From positions 4,166,501-4,230,500 of the forward strand of contig NZ_CP165727.1 of NCBI RefSeq assembly GCF_041200175.1: a stretch of 64,000 nt of DNA, read 5' to 3'. The notes beneath the pieces were generated by a model. That model was not told the origin of the DNA and searched no databases. It saw only the letters and a list, made by a program, of their open reading frames with translations. Within the stretch, counting starts at the first letter, position 1; each line of letters starts with the position of its first letter. Both the position numbers and the translations under genes were made by a program. Shown one piece after another: positions 1 to 9,175 of the stretch. Origin of the DNA: Streptomyces sp. R33. Lineage in GTDB: Bacteria > Actinomycetota > Actinomycetes > Streptomycetales > Streptomycetaceae.

Positions 1-1460
<1,460 letters not shown>

Positions 1461-1477
1461 CGGGCCCGGTCCCGGGT

Positions 1478-1520
1478 GGCGGAGGGTGTCCGGCGCATCG
1501 CGCGCCGGACACCCTCCGCC
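1478..1520 (+). terminator. Intrinsic-type terminator after acsA
   Basis: Perfect 19-bp inverted repeat (1478-1496 pairing with 1502-1520) with a 5-base loop, starting 17 bases after the acsA stop. It is followed by cgttt rather than a long T run, as is usual in Streptomyces. Confidence 0.85.
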
Positions 1521-1575
1521 CGTTTAAGGTGAAGATCACCGGATACGACTGCGCGGACCTTGTAAAGTAGAGCAA

Positions 1576-1592
1576 ACGTCAACATTTGACGT
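1576..1592. promoter_or_regulatory. Palindromic operator-like site upstream of nhaA
   Basis: A 17-base site with perfect 7-base arms (acgtcaa, then cat, then ttgacgt) sits in an unusually AT-rich stretch 80 bases before the nhaA start. Size and symmetry fit a dimeric repressor or activator site. The protein that would bind it is not identified. Confidence 0.4.
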
Positions 1593-1672
1593 ATTCAACT
1601 CTCAGGGTGCGCCGGGAAGTCTGGTCGGCAACAGCGTTCGTCATGCCGTCGACCACCCGGAGGTGTCCCACC

Positions 1673-3106
1673 GTGGCCACGCCCAGCCCCACCGACCGCC
1701 ACAGCCGCAAGTTCCTCGGCAGGCTCTCCCTGCCCGAGCGGCGCTTCGTGGCCGACGCCCTGCGCGCCGAGACCGTCGGCGGCGTGCTCCTCCTCGTGGC
1801 CGCGATCGCCGCCCTGCTGTGGGCGAACATCCCCGCCCTCTCGGACAGCTACGCCAGCGTCCGCAACTTCCACATCGGCCCGGCCTCCCTCGGCCTGGAC
1901 CTCTCGATCCAGCACTGGGCGGCCGACGGCCTGCTCGCCGTCTTCTTCTTCGTCGCCGGCATCGAGCTCAAACGCGAGCTCGTCGCGGGCGATCTGCGCG
2001 ACCCCAAGGCCGCCGCCCTCCCGGTGATCGCCGCCCTCTGCGGCATGGCCGTGCCCGCGCTGGTCTACGTACTGGTCAACACCCTGGGCGGCGGCTCGAT
2101 GGACGGCTGGGCGGTCCCGACCGCCACCGACATCGCCTTCGCCCTGGCCGTCCTCGCAGTCATCGGCACCTCACTGCCGTCCGCCCTGCGCGCCTTCCTG
2201 CTGACCCTCGCCGTCGTCGACGACCTCTTCGCCATCATGATCATCGCGGTGTTCTTCACCAGCGAGATCGACTTCCTGGCCCTCGGCGGCGCGGTCCTGG
2301 GCCTGGTCCTCTTCTGGTTCCTGCTCCGCAAGGGCGTCCACGGCTGGTACGTGTACGTCCCGCTCGCCCTGGTCATCTGGGGCCTGATGTACAACAGCGG
2401 CGTCCACGCGACCATCGCCGGCGTCGCCATGGGCCTGATGCTCCGCTGCTCGCGCAAGGAAGGCGAGCGCCAGTCCCCCGGCGAGCACATCGAACACCTC
2501 GTGCGGCCCGTCTCGGCCGGGCTCGCCGTGCCGCTCTTCGCGCTGTTCTCCGCCGGGGTCTCGCTCTCCGACAAGGCGATCGCCCAGGTCTTCACCCGGC
2601 CCGAGACCCTCGGCGTCGTCCTCGGCCTGGTCGTCGGCAAGGCCGTGGGCATCTTCGGCGGCACCTGGCTGGCCGCCCGCTTCACCCGGGCGGAGCTCAA
2701 CGAGGACCTGGCCTGGCCGGACGTACTCGCCGTGGCCTCCCTCGCCGGCATCGGCTTCACCGTCTCGCTCCTCATCGGCGAACTCGCCTTCACCGGCGAC
2801 CAGACCCTCACCGACGAGGTCAAGGCCGCCGTCCTGTTCGGCTCCCTCATCGCCGCCGTCGTCGCGGGCGTCATGCTCAAGCTGCGCAACCGCACGTACC
2901 GGGCGCTCACCGAGGACGAGGAGCGCGACGAGGACCGCGACGGCATCCCGGACGTCTACGAGCAGGACAAGCCCGAGTACCACCTGCGGATGGCGAAGAT
3001 CTACGAGGAGAAGGCCGCGGAGCACCGCCGCAAGGCCGAGACCGCCGCGGCCGCCGCGCTCGAAGCGGCCACCGGGTCCAGCACCGAGGGCGACCGTCCG
3101 GCATGA
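1673..3106 (+). CDS. nhaA: Na+/H+ antiporter NhaA with C-terminal extension
   Basis: Electrogenic sodium/proton antiporter of the plasma membrane, 477 residues. The GTG at 1673 is chosen because ggaggtg lies 7 bases upstream; an earlier ATG at 1586 would add 29 unlikely residues. Seen: the NhaA core with PTATDIAFALAVLA and the ion-binding aspartate pair in TLAVVDDLFAIMII, and about 12 hydrophobic segments. After the last membrane segment (about residue 410) comes a 65-residue charged tail with a DEDRDGIPDVYEQ stretch that resembles a calcium-binding loop, then an alanine-rich helix. E. coli NhaA (388 residues) lacks this tail. The palindrome at 1576-1592 may control expression. Confidence 0.93.
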   Translation: MATPSPTDRHSRKFLGRLSLPERRFVADALRAETVGGVLLLVAAIAALLWANIPALSDSYASVRNFHIGPASLGLDLSIQHWAADGLLAVFFFVAGIELKRELVAGDLRDPKAAALPVIAALCGMAVPALVYVLVNTLGGGSMDGWAVPTATDIAFALAVLAVIGTSLPSALRAFLLTLAVVDDLFAIMIIAVFFTSEIDFLALGGAVLGLVLFWFLLRKGVHGWYVYVPLALVIWGLMYNSGVHATIAGVAMGLMLRCSRKEGERQSPGEHIEHLVRPVSAGLAVPLFALFSAGVSLSDKAIAQVFTRPETLGVVLGLVVGKAVGIFGGTWLAARFTRAELNEDLAWPDVLAVASLAGIGFTVSLLIGELAFTGDQTLTDEVKAAVLFGSLIAAVVAGVMLKLRNRTYRALTEDEERDEDRDGIPDVYEQDKPEYHLRMAKIYEEKAAEHRRKAETAAAAALEAATGSSTEGDRPA

Positions 3107-3202
3107 TCTGAACTGACGCTGTGACGGGCGCAGGACAGCCGCCGCCCACGGTGTCGACAGCAGACGACGTCAGACGACGGCAGATGACAGAGGGAGAGAG
3201 CG

Positions 3203-3661
3203 ATGAGCGCAGTGGACCAAGGGGCGCAAGGAGCCGAGCGCACACTCGGCCAGCTGGTCGCCTCGGCCACCGCCGAGATGTCCGCCCTGGTGCACGACGA
3301 GATCGCCCTCGCCAAGGCGGAGATCCGCCAGGACGTCAAGCGCGCGGGCATCGGCGGCACCGCCATCGGGATCGCAGGAGTGTTCGCCCTGTTCTCCCTT
3401 CCCGTGCTGAGCTTCGCCGCGGCGTACGGGATCCACAACCTCGGGCTCGGGCTCGCCTGGTCCTTCCTCATCGTCGGCGTGGCGTTCCTGCTGCTCGCGG
3501 GCCTGCTGGCGCTGATCGCCGTGTCGAAGTTCAAGAAGGTCAAGCCGCCGGAGAGGACCATCGCCTCCGTCAAGCAGACCGCGGCGCTCGTCGGCACCGT
3601 CAAGCCGCACCCGCGGTCGGTGAGTGACCAGGCCGTGGGTGTGGCACGCTCGTCCTCATGA
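3203..3661 (+). CDS. Phage-holin-family (DUF1469-like) membrane protein
   Basis: Small membrane protein of 152 residues. Seen: an N-terminal charged amphipathic helix (LGQLVASATAEMSALVHDE), two adjacent hydrophobic segments at about residues 55-77 and 85-108, and a basic C-terminal tail. This is the layout of the Phage_holin_3_6/DUF1469 family, which is common in actinobacterial chromosomes and not phage-specific; no function is established. Start ATG follows gggagagag. Its stop overlaps the start of the next gene (ATGA at 3658-3661), so the two are probably translationally coupled. Confidence 0.8.
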   Translation: MSAVDQGAQGAERTLGQLVASATAEMSALVHDEIALAKAEIRQDVKRAGIGGTAIGIAGVFALFSLPVLSFAAAYGIHNLGLGLAWSFLIVGVAFLLLAGLLALIAVSKFKKVKPPERTIASVKQTAALVGTVKPHPRSVSDQAVGVARSSS

Positions 3662-4617
3662 CAGCGCCCTCACCGGACTCCAGCACTCCGCCCACCGCCG
3701 CGACGGCGGTCCGGATCGATGTGCCCGGCGGGAGGACGGTGACCCACCGGGACGTCGCGGCCAACGGGGCCCGGTTCCACGTCGCCGAGATGGGCGACGG
3801 GCCGCTGGTGCTGCTGCTGCACGGCTTCCCGCAGTTCTGGTGGACGTGGCGGCACCAGCTGACCGCGCTCGCCGACGCCGGATACCGGGCGGTCGCGATG
3901 GACCTGCGCGGGGTGGGCGGCAGCGACCGCACCCCCCGCGGCTACGACCCCGCGAACCTGGCGCTCGACATCACCGGGGTCGTACGGTCGCTCGGCGAGC
4001 CCGACGCCGCCCTCGTGGGACACGACCTGGGCGGCTACCTCGCCTGGACCGCGGCCGTGATGCGGCCCAAGCTGGTGCGCCGGCTCGTGGTCTCCTCGAT
4101 GCCGCACCCGCGGCGCTGGCGCTCGGCGATGCTGTCCGACTTCGGTCAGACGCGGGCCAGTTCGCACATCTGGGGCTTCCAGCGGCCGTTCATTCCCGAG
4201 CGGCAGCTCGTCGCCGACGACGGAGCGCTCGTGGGGGAGCTGATCCGCGACTGGTCCGGGCCCGTGCCCCCCGAGGAGGCGGACCTCGACGTGTACCGGC
4301 GGGCGATGTGCATCCCGTCCACCGCGCACTGCTCGATCGAGCCGTACCGCTGGATGATGCGGTCGATGGCCCGGCCGGACGGGCTCCAGTTCAACCGCCG
4401 GATGAAGCGGCCGGTGCGGGTGCCGACGCTGCACCTGCACGGCTCGCTCGACCCGGTGATGCGGACCCGGAGCGCGGCAGGCTCCGGGGAGTACGTCGAA
4501 GCCCCGTACCGCTGGCGGCTGTTCGACGGCCTCGGGCACTTCCCCCACGAAGAGGATCCCGCCGCGTTCTCGACCGAGCTCGTGAACTGGCTCAAGGACC
4601 CCGAGCCGGACCGCTGA
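3658..4617 (+). CDS. Alpha/beta hydrolase, epoxide-hydrolase-like
   Basis: Cytoplasmic hydrolase of 319 residues. Seen: the oxyanion motif HGFPQFWWTW at about residue 54, the strand-turn DLRGVGGSD, the nucleophile elbow VGHDLGGYLAW with Asp (about residue 122) instead of Ser, and the C-terminal His in GLGHFPHEED at about 291. An Asp nucleophile plus HGFP is typical of soluble epoxide hydrolases and haloalkane dehalogenases. Substrate unknown. It overlaps the preceding membrane-protein gene by 4 bases. Confidence 0.85.
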   Translation: MTAPSPDSSTPPTAATAVRIDVPGGRTVTHRDVAANGARFHVAEMGDGPLVLLLHGFPQFWWTWRHQLTALADAGYRAVAMDLRGVGGSDRTPRGYDPANLALDITGVVRSLGEPDAALVGHDLGGYLAWTAAVMRPKLVRRLVVSSMPHPRRWRSAMLSDFGQTRASSHIWGFQRPFIPERQLVADDGALVGELIRDWSGPVPPEEADLDVYRRAMCIPSTAHCSIEPYRWMMRSMARPDGLQFNRRMKRPVRVPTLHLHGSLDPVMRTRSAAGSGEYVEAPYRWRLFDGLGHFPHEEDPAAFSTELVNWLKDPEPDR

Positions 4618-4634
4618 CCATGCCAGCCGTCTGA

Positions 4635-4657
4635 CCGGCCGTCAGCACGGCGGCCGG
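4635..4657 (+). terminator. Weak hairpin after the hydrolase gene
   Basis: Inverted repeat ccggccg (4635-4641) and cggccgg (4651-4657), 7-bp stem with a 9-base loop, 18 bases after the hydrolase stop. Short stem and no T run, so only a possible terminator. Confidence 0.35.
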
Positions 4658-4676
4658 TACGACTGTCTTACGACCA

Positions 4677-4707
4677 TTCAATTGCCTCGCGCATAGGCCA
4701 ATTGGCC
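4677..4707. promoter_or_regulatory. AT-rich stretch with caattg repeats and a 12-base palindrome
   Basis: Contains tcaattgcc and, 14 bases on, the perfect palindrome ggccaattggcc (4696-4707). It stands out from the GC-rich surroundings and lies 48 bases before a possible small gene, so it may be a promoter/operator. No binding protein can be named. Confidence 0.3.
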
Positions 4708-4754
4708 GCCCGGGACGGGGTTACCGACCTTGGGGCCCGGGCACAGCTCGTTGT

Positions 4755-4928
4755 ATGGGCTGGACGCACGACTACGGTGACACCGCACGCGAACGCCGCC
4801 CGGCAGCGACGCCGGGCACACACGGGAGGTCGGGCCGGGACGGCCACGACCCCCGCCTCGGGATCCCACGCATCCTGCGCCGCCGGGCCCGCTGGGTCTC
4901 GGCCCGCCTGCGGCATCCACGGACGTAG
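4755..4928 (+). CDS. Possible small basic protein, 57 residues
   Basis: Open frame of 57 codons (starting MGWTHDYGDTARERRPA, ending RWVSARLRHPRT) between the hydrolase gene and the convergent protease gene. Nearly all third positions are G or C, as in real genes here; the product is very basic (about 15 Arg). There is no clear Shine-Dalgarno sequence, so it would have to be leaderless or weakly translated. It is not recognised from any family. Chance openness of a GC-rich frame is the alternative. Confidence 0.4.
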   Translation: MGWTHDYGDTARERRPAATPGTHGRSGRDGHDPRLGIPRILRRRARWVSARLRHPRT

Positions 4929-4947
4929 CCGGGCGCGGCGCCCCGGT

Positions 4948-4972
4948 CCGTACGGGCAAGGTGCCCGTACGG
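4948..4972 (-). terminator. Terminator after the MarP-type protease gene
   Basis: Perfect 11-bp inverted repeat (4948-4958 with 4962-4972) and a 3-base loop, directly beyond the stop codon of the minus-strand protease gene at 4974. Confidence 0.75.
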
Positions 4973-4973
4973 A

Positions 4974-6185
4974 TCAGAGGGCGCAGCCCTGGCTGTCGAC
5001 CCGCCGGTCGGAGACCTTCCCGATCCGGATGTCGTCGCGGACCTCGTCCGCCGTCAGCGCGTACCCGGTGTTCGGGTCGTCGAGCGACTTCGCGAAGACG
5101 ACCCCGTACACCTTGCCGTCGGGCGTGAGCAGCGGGCCGCCGGAGTTGCCCTGGCGGACCGTCGCGTACAGCGAGTAGACGTCGCGCCGGACGGTGCCGC
5201 GGTGGTAGATGTCCGGGCCGTTGGCGTTGATCCGGCCGCGGACCCGCGCCGCGCGGACGTCGTACGAGCCGTTCTCCGGGAAGCCGGCGACGATCGCGTC
5301 GCTGCTGCTCGCCGCGTCCTTGTCGGTGAACTCCAGCGCGGGCGCCTTCAGCTTGGGCACGTCCAGGACGGCGATGTCGCGCTCCCAGTCGTAGAGCACG
5401 ACCTTGCCGTCGTAGAGCTTGCCCTCGCCGCCGATCTGTACGGTCGGCTCGCCGACGCCGCCGACGACGTGCGCGTTGGTCATCACCTTGCCGGGCGCGA
5501 AGACGAAGCCGGTGCCCTCCAGGACCTTGCTGCAGCTCGGCGCGGTACCGACGACCTTCACGATCGAGCGCTTGGCCGCCTCGGCGACGGGGCTGCGGGC
5601 GAGCGCCGGGTCGGGCGCCTTCACCTCGGTGATCGGCTCGTTCGAGAACGGGCTGAACACCTGCGGGAACCCGCTGCGCGCGAGGGTGGAGCTGAAGTCC
5701 GAGAACCAGGTGTTGGCCTGCGCGGGCAGCACCCGCGAAACGCCCAGCAGCACCTTGGAATTGCGGACTTCCTTGCCCAGCGTGGGAAGTGACGTCCCGG
5801 CGAGCGCCGAGCCGATCAGCCACGCCACCAGCAGCATCGCGACGACGTTGACCAGGGCCCCGCCGGTCGCGTCGACCACGCGGGCCGGCGACCACGTGAT
5901 GTGGCGGCGCAGCCGGTTGCCCAGATGCGTGGTGAAGGCCTGCCCGATCGAGGCACAGACGATGATCACGACCACGGCGATCACGACGACCGTGGTGGAC
6001 ACCTGGGTGCCGTTGTCGGTCACCCGGTCCCAGATCAGCGGGAGCAGGGACACGGCGATGAGACCACCGCCGAGGAAGCCGATCACCGACAGGATGCCGA
6101 CGACGAAGCCCTGGCGGTAGCCGACGATCGCAAACCAGACGGCGGCGACCAGCAACAGGATGTCCAGCACGTTCACGAGGGTCAC
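4974..6185 (-). CDS. MarP-type membrane-anchored serine protease (CvpA domain + trypsin-like)
   Basis: Membrane protease of 403 residues resembling M. tuberculosis Rv3671c/MarP, which protects against acid and oxidative stress by cleaving extracytoplasmic substrates. Seen: an N-terminal CvpA/colicin-V-production-like region with about four membrane segments (residues 5-160), then a chymotrypsin-fold domain with His in TNAHVVGG (about 233), Asp in WERDIAVLDV (about 270) and Ser in RQGNSGGPLL (about 348). GTG start at 6185. It begins 4 bases after the stop of the upstream Nudix gene, so both are probably on one transcript. Confidence 0.9.
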   Translation of the reverse strand: MTLVNVLDILLLVAAVWFAIVGYRQGFVVGILSVIGFLGGGLIAVSLLPLIWDRVTDNGTQVSTTVVVIAVVVIIVCASIGQAFTTHLGNRLRRHITWSPARVVDATGGALVNVVAMLLVAWLIGSALAGTSLPTLGKEVRNSKVLLGVSRVLPAQANTWFSDFSSTLARSGFPQVFSPFSNEPITEVKAPDPALARSPVAEAAKRSIVKVVGTAPSCSKVLEGTGFVFAPGKVMTNAHVVGGVGEPTVQIGGEGKLYDGKVVLYDWERDIAVLDVPKLKAPALEFTDKDAASSSDAIVAGFPENGSYDVRAARVRGRINANGPDIYHRGTVRRDVYSLYATVRQGNSGGPLLTPDGKVYGVVFAKSLDDPNTGYALTADEVRDDIRIGKVSDRRVDSQGCAL

Positions 6186-6189
6186 CGTC

Positions 6190-7032
6190 TCATGCGTGCC
6201 AGTCGAGCGGGACCTGCCTCGATCGGTCCCAGGGGCGCTCCCACCCCGCGAAATGCAGGAGCCGGTCGATCACTCCGGCCGTAAAACCCCAGACCAGAGC
6301 GGATTCGACGGTGAAAGCGGGGCCCAGATGGCCGCGCGGATGGACGGCCGTGACCCGGTGATCGGGATTCGTGAGATCGGCCACGGGAACCGTGAAGACG
6401 CGGGCGGTCTCGGCCGGATCCACGACGCCGACCGGGCTGGGATCGTGCCACCAGCCGAGCACCGGGGTCACGACGAACTCGCTGACCGGGATGTAGAGCC
6501 GCGGCAGGACGCCGAAGAGCTGGACGCCGGCGGGGTCGAGCCCGGTCTCCTCCTCGGCCTCGCGCAGGGCGGCGCGCAGCGGGCCGGTGGTGTGCGGATC
6601 GCCGTCCTCCGGATCGAGGGCGCCGCCCGGGAAGGAGGGCTGGCCCGGGTGCGAGCGCAGGCTCCCGGCGCGCTCCATGAGCAGCAGCTCGGGGCCGCGC
6701 GGGCCCTCGCCGAACAGGATCAGTACGGCGGACTGGCGGCCCCGGCCGTCCTCGGGCGGCAGGAAACGGCTGAGCTGGGTCGGCCGGACCGTCCGTACGG
6801 CCTCCACGACGGGATCGAGCCAACCGGGCAGGCCCTGGGTGCTGACGCGCGGGGCGCCGCGGTCCTCGTACGGGGCCTCGGGCCCGGGGGCGCGAGCGCC
6901 GGGGGCCGGGGCTGCCGGGCCCTGGGCCGTGGCCCGGACGGCCCGTGACGCGGCCTGCGGCTGGCCCTGCTGCGGCGGCGCGGCCGCCTGGGCCACGCTG
7001 CTCTCGTCCCGCGCTCCGCGCGTCATAGGCAC
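6190..7032 (-). CDS. Nudix hydrolase, CoA-pyrophosphatase-like
   Basis: Hydrolyses a nucleoside-diphosphate derivative, probably CoA. Seen: a CoA-pyrophosphatase-like core with the Nudix helix at about residues 134-164 (REAEEETGL), preceded by FLPPEDGRGRQSAVLILFGEGP. The first 55 residues are Ala/Pro/Gln-rich and probably disordered. Two starts are possible: GTG at 7032 and ATG two codons later; both lie within range of gggag upstream. 280 residues is longer than the usual 200-230 because of that N-terminus. Cotranscribed with the protease downstream. Confidence 0.82.
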   Translation of the reverse strand: MPMTRGARDESSVAQAAAPPQQGQPQAASRAVRATAQGPAAPAPGARAPGPEAPYEDRGAPRVSTQGLPGWLDPVVEAVRTVRPTQLSRFLPPEDGRGRQSAVLILFGEGPRGPELLLMERAGSLRSHPGQPSFPGGALDPEDGDPHTTGPLRAALREAEEETGLDPAGVQLFGVLPRLYIPVSEFVVTPVLGWWHDPSPVGVVDPAETARVFTVPVADLTNPDHRVTAVHPRGHLGPAFTVESALVWGFTAGVIDRLLHFAGWERPWDRSRQVPLDWHA

Positions 7033-7110
7033 CCCTGCTCCCTGCCGTTGCCGACACCGTCGCCGTCCCGATACCGGGACAACGCAGCGCCGGGCCGGAT
7101 TCGTTCCTCC

Positions 7111-7134
7111 GCGGGCCGCCGTGCGGCGGCCCGC
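7111..7134 (-). terminator. Terminator-like hairpin after nth
   Basis: Perfect 10-bp stem (7111-7120 with 7125-7134) and a 4-base loop, 64 bases beyond the nth stop and before the Nudix gene, so it probably separates the two transcripts. Confidence 0.6.
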
Positions 7135-7139
7135 GGCCG

Positions 7140-7185
7140 TGCTGCGTGCTCGTGCTGCGTGCTCTGCTGCGTGCTCGTGCTGCGT
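7140..7185. repeat. Short tandem repeat, 12-13-base unit
   Basis: About 3.5 copies of tgctgcgtgctcg: 7140-7152, 7153-7164 (one base shorter), 7165-7177, and a partial copy from 7178. It ends 12 bases before the nth stop codon on the other strand. Copy number may vary between strains. Confidence 0.8.
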
Positions 7186-7197
7186 CGTGCTTCTTGC

Positions 7198-8136
7198 TCA
7201 GGAGGCGGTGGAGCCCGCCTGGCCGCCGCCCAGCGGCGGGGCCGGGAGGCCCGGGTAGTCCGGCGGCGGGCTCAGCCGCTGGCCGGGCTGACCGCCCTTC
7301 TCGTACTTGAGCAGCTTCTTCGCCTTCTCCGGGTCCGTCTCGCCCTCGCCGTACGCCGGGCAGAGCGGGGCGATCGGGCAGGCGCCGCAGGCGGGCTTGC
7401 GGGCGTGGCAGATCCGGCGGCCGTGGAAGACGACGCGGTGCGAGAGCATCGTCCACTCGCTCTTCGGGAAGATCCCGCAGATCTCCGCCTCGACCTTCTC
7501 CGGATCCTCCTGCTCGGTCCACTTCCAGCGGCGGACCAGCCGGCCGAAGTGGGTGTCCACGGTGATGCCCGGGACGCCGAACGCGTTGCCGAGCACCACG
7601 TTGGCCGTCTTGCGGCCCACTCCGGGCAGCGTCACGAGGTCCTCGATCCGGCCCGGTACGTTCCCGTCGAAGTTGTCCCGCAGGGCCTGCGAGAGGCCGA
7701 GGAGGGACCGCGCCTTGGCCCGGAAGAACCCGGTCGGCCGGATGAGCTCCTCCAGATCCTCGGGAACGGCCGCGGCCATGTCCTCGGGGGTCGGGTAGGC
7801 GGCGAACAGGGCCGGGGTCGTCTGGTTCACGCGCAGGTCGGTGGTCTGGGCGGAGAGGACCGTGGCGACCAGCAGCTCGAAGGGATTCCGGAAGTCGAGC
7901 TCGGGATGGGCGTACGGATAGAGCTCGGCCAGCTCGCGATTGATGCGACGGGCCCGGCGCACCATCGCCAGGCGCGATTCCGTTTTCTTGGCCGAAGCTT
8001 TGCCCTGGGGGCTCGGCAGGGCCTTCCGGGGCTTCCCGGACGCCTTCTCGGGGGCTTGTTCGCCCACAGCTGAATTGGGGGCGCCCGTCACTCCTGCGGA
8101 CCCCTTGGCCTGTGCTCTCACCGGCTTATTGGACAC
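7198..8136 (-). CDS. nth: Endonuclease III
   Basis: DNA glycosylase/AP lyase that removes oxidised pyrimidines in base-excision repair. Seen: helix-hairpin-helix LPGVGRKTANVV at about residue 170 with the catalytic Lys, the catalytic Asp in TVDTHFGR, and the [4Fe-4S] ligands spaced C-x6-C-x2-C-x5-C (CHARKPACGACPIAPLC, about 242-258). A 60-residue Lys/Ala-rich N-terminal extension, absent from E. coli Nth (211 residues), brings it to 312. GTG start at 8136. Divergent from crp. Confidence 0.95.
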   Translation of the reverse strand: MSNKPVRAQAKGSAGVTGAPNSAVGEQAPEKASGKPRKALPSPQGKASAKKTESRLAMVRRARRINRELAELYPYAHPELDFRNPFELLVATVLSAQTTDLRVNQTTPALFAAYPTPEDMAAAVPEDLEELIRPTGFFRAKARSLLGLSQALRDNFDGNVPGRIEDLVTLPGVGRKTANVVLGNAFGVPGITVDTHFGRLVRRWKWTEQEDPEKVEAEICGIFPKSEWTMLSHRVVFHGRRICHARKPACGACPIAPLCPAYGEGETDPEKAKKLLKYEKGGQPGQRLSPPPDYPGLPAPPLGGGQAGSTAS

Positions 8137-8318
8137 CCGGCCAGCCTAAGGCCGGGCGCTGACACCCGCCTGGACCTCAGGTAACACCACTCTGATTGGC
8201 CTCTCGCCGCACAGCACGCCCGTACGTCCGGCATCCTTGTGATTGATCGCACTGTTTGAGCCGTCCGGCAAAATGGGGAGCACGGACCCCTGAGCTGGTC
8301 GACATAGGAGAGAGACTC

Positions 8319-8993
8319 GTGGACGACGTTCTGCGGCGCGCCCCGCTCTTCGCGGCGCTCGATGACGAGCAGGCCGCGGAGCTCCGCGCCTCCATGGGCG
8401 AGGTGACCCTCGCACGCGGTGACGCCCTGTTCCACGAGGGCGACCCCGGCGACCGGCTGTATGTCGTGACCGAGGGCAAGGTGAAGCTGCACCGCACCTC
8501 CCCCGACGGCCGCGAGAACATGCTGGCCGTCCTCGGCCCCGGCGAGCTGATCGGCGAGCTGTCGCTCTTCGACCCCGGCCCGCGCACCGCCACCGCCACC
8601 GCCCTGACCGAGGTCAAGCTGCTCGGCCTCGGCCACGGCGACCTGCAGCCGTGGCTCAACGCCCGGCCCGAGGTCGCGACCGCGCTGCTGCGTGCGGTGG
8701 CACGGCGCCTGCGCAAGACGAACGACCAGATGTCCGACCTGGTCTTCTCCGACGTTCCCGGCCGTGTGGCGCGGGCGCTCCTCGACCTGTCGCGCCGGTT
8801 CGGCGTGCAGTCGGAGGAGGGCATCCACGTCGTGCACGACCTGACGCAGGAGGAGCTGGCCCAGCTGGTCGGCGCCTCCCGCGAGACGGTCAACAAGGCC
8901 CTCGCGGACTTCGCGGGCCGCGGGTGGCTCCGCCTGGAGGCCCGCGCGGTGATCCTGCTGGACGTGGAGCGGCTGGCGAAGCGGTCCCGCTGA
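8319..8993 (+). CDS. crp: Crp/Fnr-family global regulator
   Basis: Transcription factor of 224 residues, orthologue of S. coelicolor Crp (SCO3571), known to affect spore germination, growth and antibiotic production. Seen: N-terminal cyclic-nucleotide-binding fold (residues 1-120, with LGPGELIGELSLFDPGPRTATA) and C-terminal winged helix (QEELAQLVGASRETVNKAL, about 170-190). The GTG at 8319 is chosen: taggagag lies 8 bases upstream and the length equals the known protein; upstream codons in frame are not conserved in character. Monocistronic, closed by a hairpin at 9013-9042. Confidence 0.95.
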   Translation: MDDVLRRAPLFAALDDEQAAELRASMGEVTLARGDALFHEGDPGDRLYVVTEGKVKLHRTSPDGRENMLAVLGPGELIGELSLFDPGPRTATATALTEVKLLGLGHGDLQPWLNARPEVATALLRAVARRLRKTNDQMSDLVFSDVPGRVARALLDLSRRFGVQSEEGIHVVHDLTQEELAQLVGASRETVNKALADFAGRGWLRLEARAVILLDVERLAKRSR

Positions 8994-9012
8994 CGCTTTT
9001 TGCTTCGCACGG

Positions 9013-9042
9013 AGGGGTCCTGCCCGGTCGGGCGGGGCCCCT
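9013..9042 (+). terminator. Terminator after crp
   Basis: Inverted repeat 9013-9026 with 9029-9042, about 13 bp with two G-U wobbles and a tight loop, starting 20 bases after the crp stop. Confidence 0.7.
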
Positions 9043-9100
9043 CTGCCGTTTCCGGGTGCGGGACCGCTGCGCGAGCGGACCCCGGCTGCGCCGGGCTTCC

Positions 9101-9147
9101 CGGGGCTCCGCCCCGAACCCCGCGCCTCGGACTCCGACGGGGCCGGA
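9101..9147. repeat. Dispersed GC-rich intergenic repeat, copy 1
   Basis: Has the pattern ggggct-ccgcccc-gaacccc-gcgcctc...gacggggccgga. Two related copies occur in this window (12112-12156 and, inverted, 60185-60241). Such elements are common between Streptomyces genes; a role in mRNA ends is possible. This copy has drifted most. Confidence 0.55.
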
Positions 9148-9175
9148 CGCGGCCGGCCGGCAGGAAAGTGGGGCC

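Noticed and set aside
3203..3661. Prophage holin
   Set aside because: No other phage genes nearby; this family is a common chromosomal membrane protein in actinobacteria.
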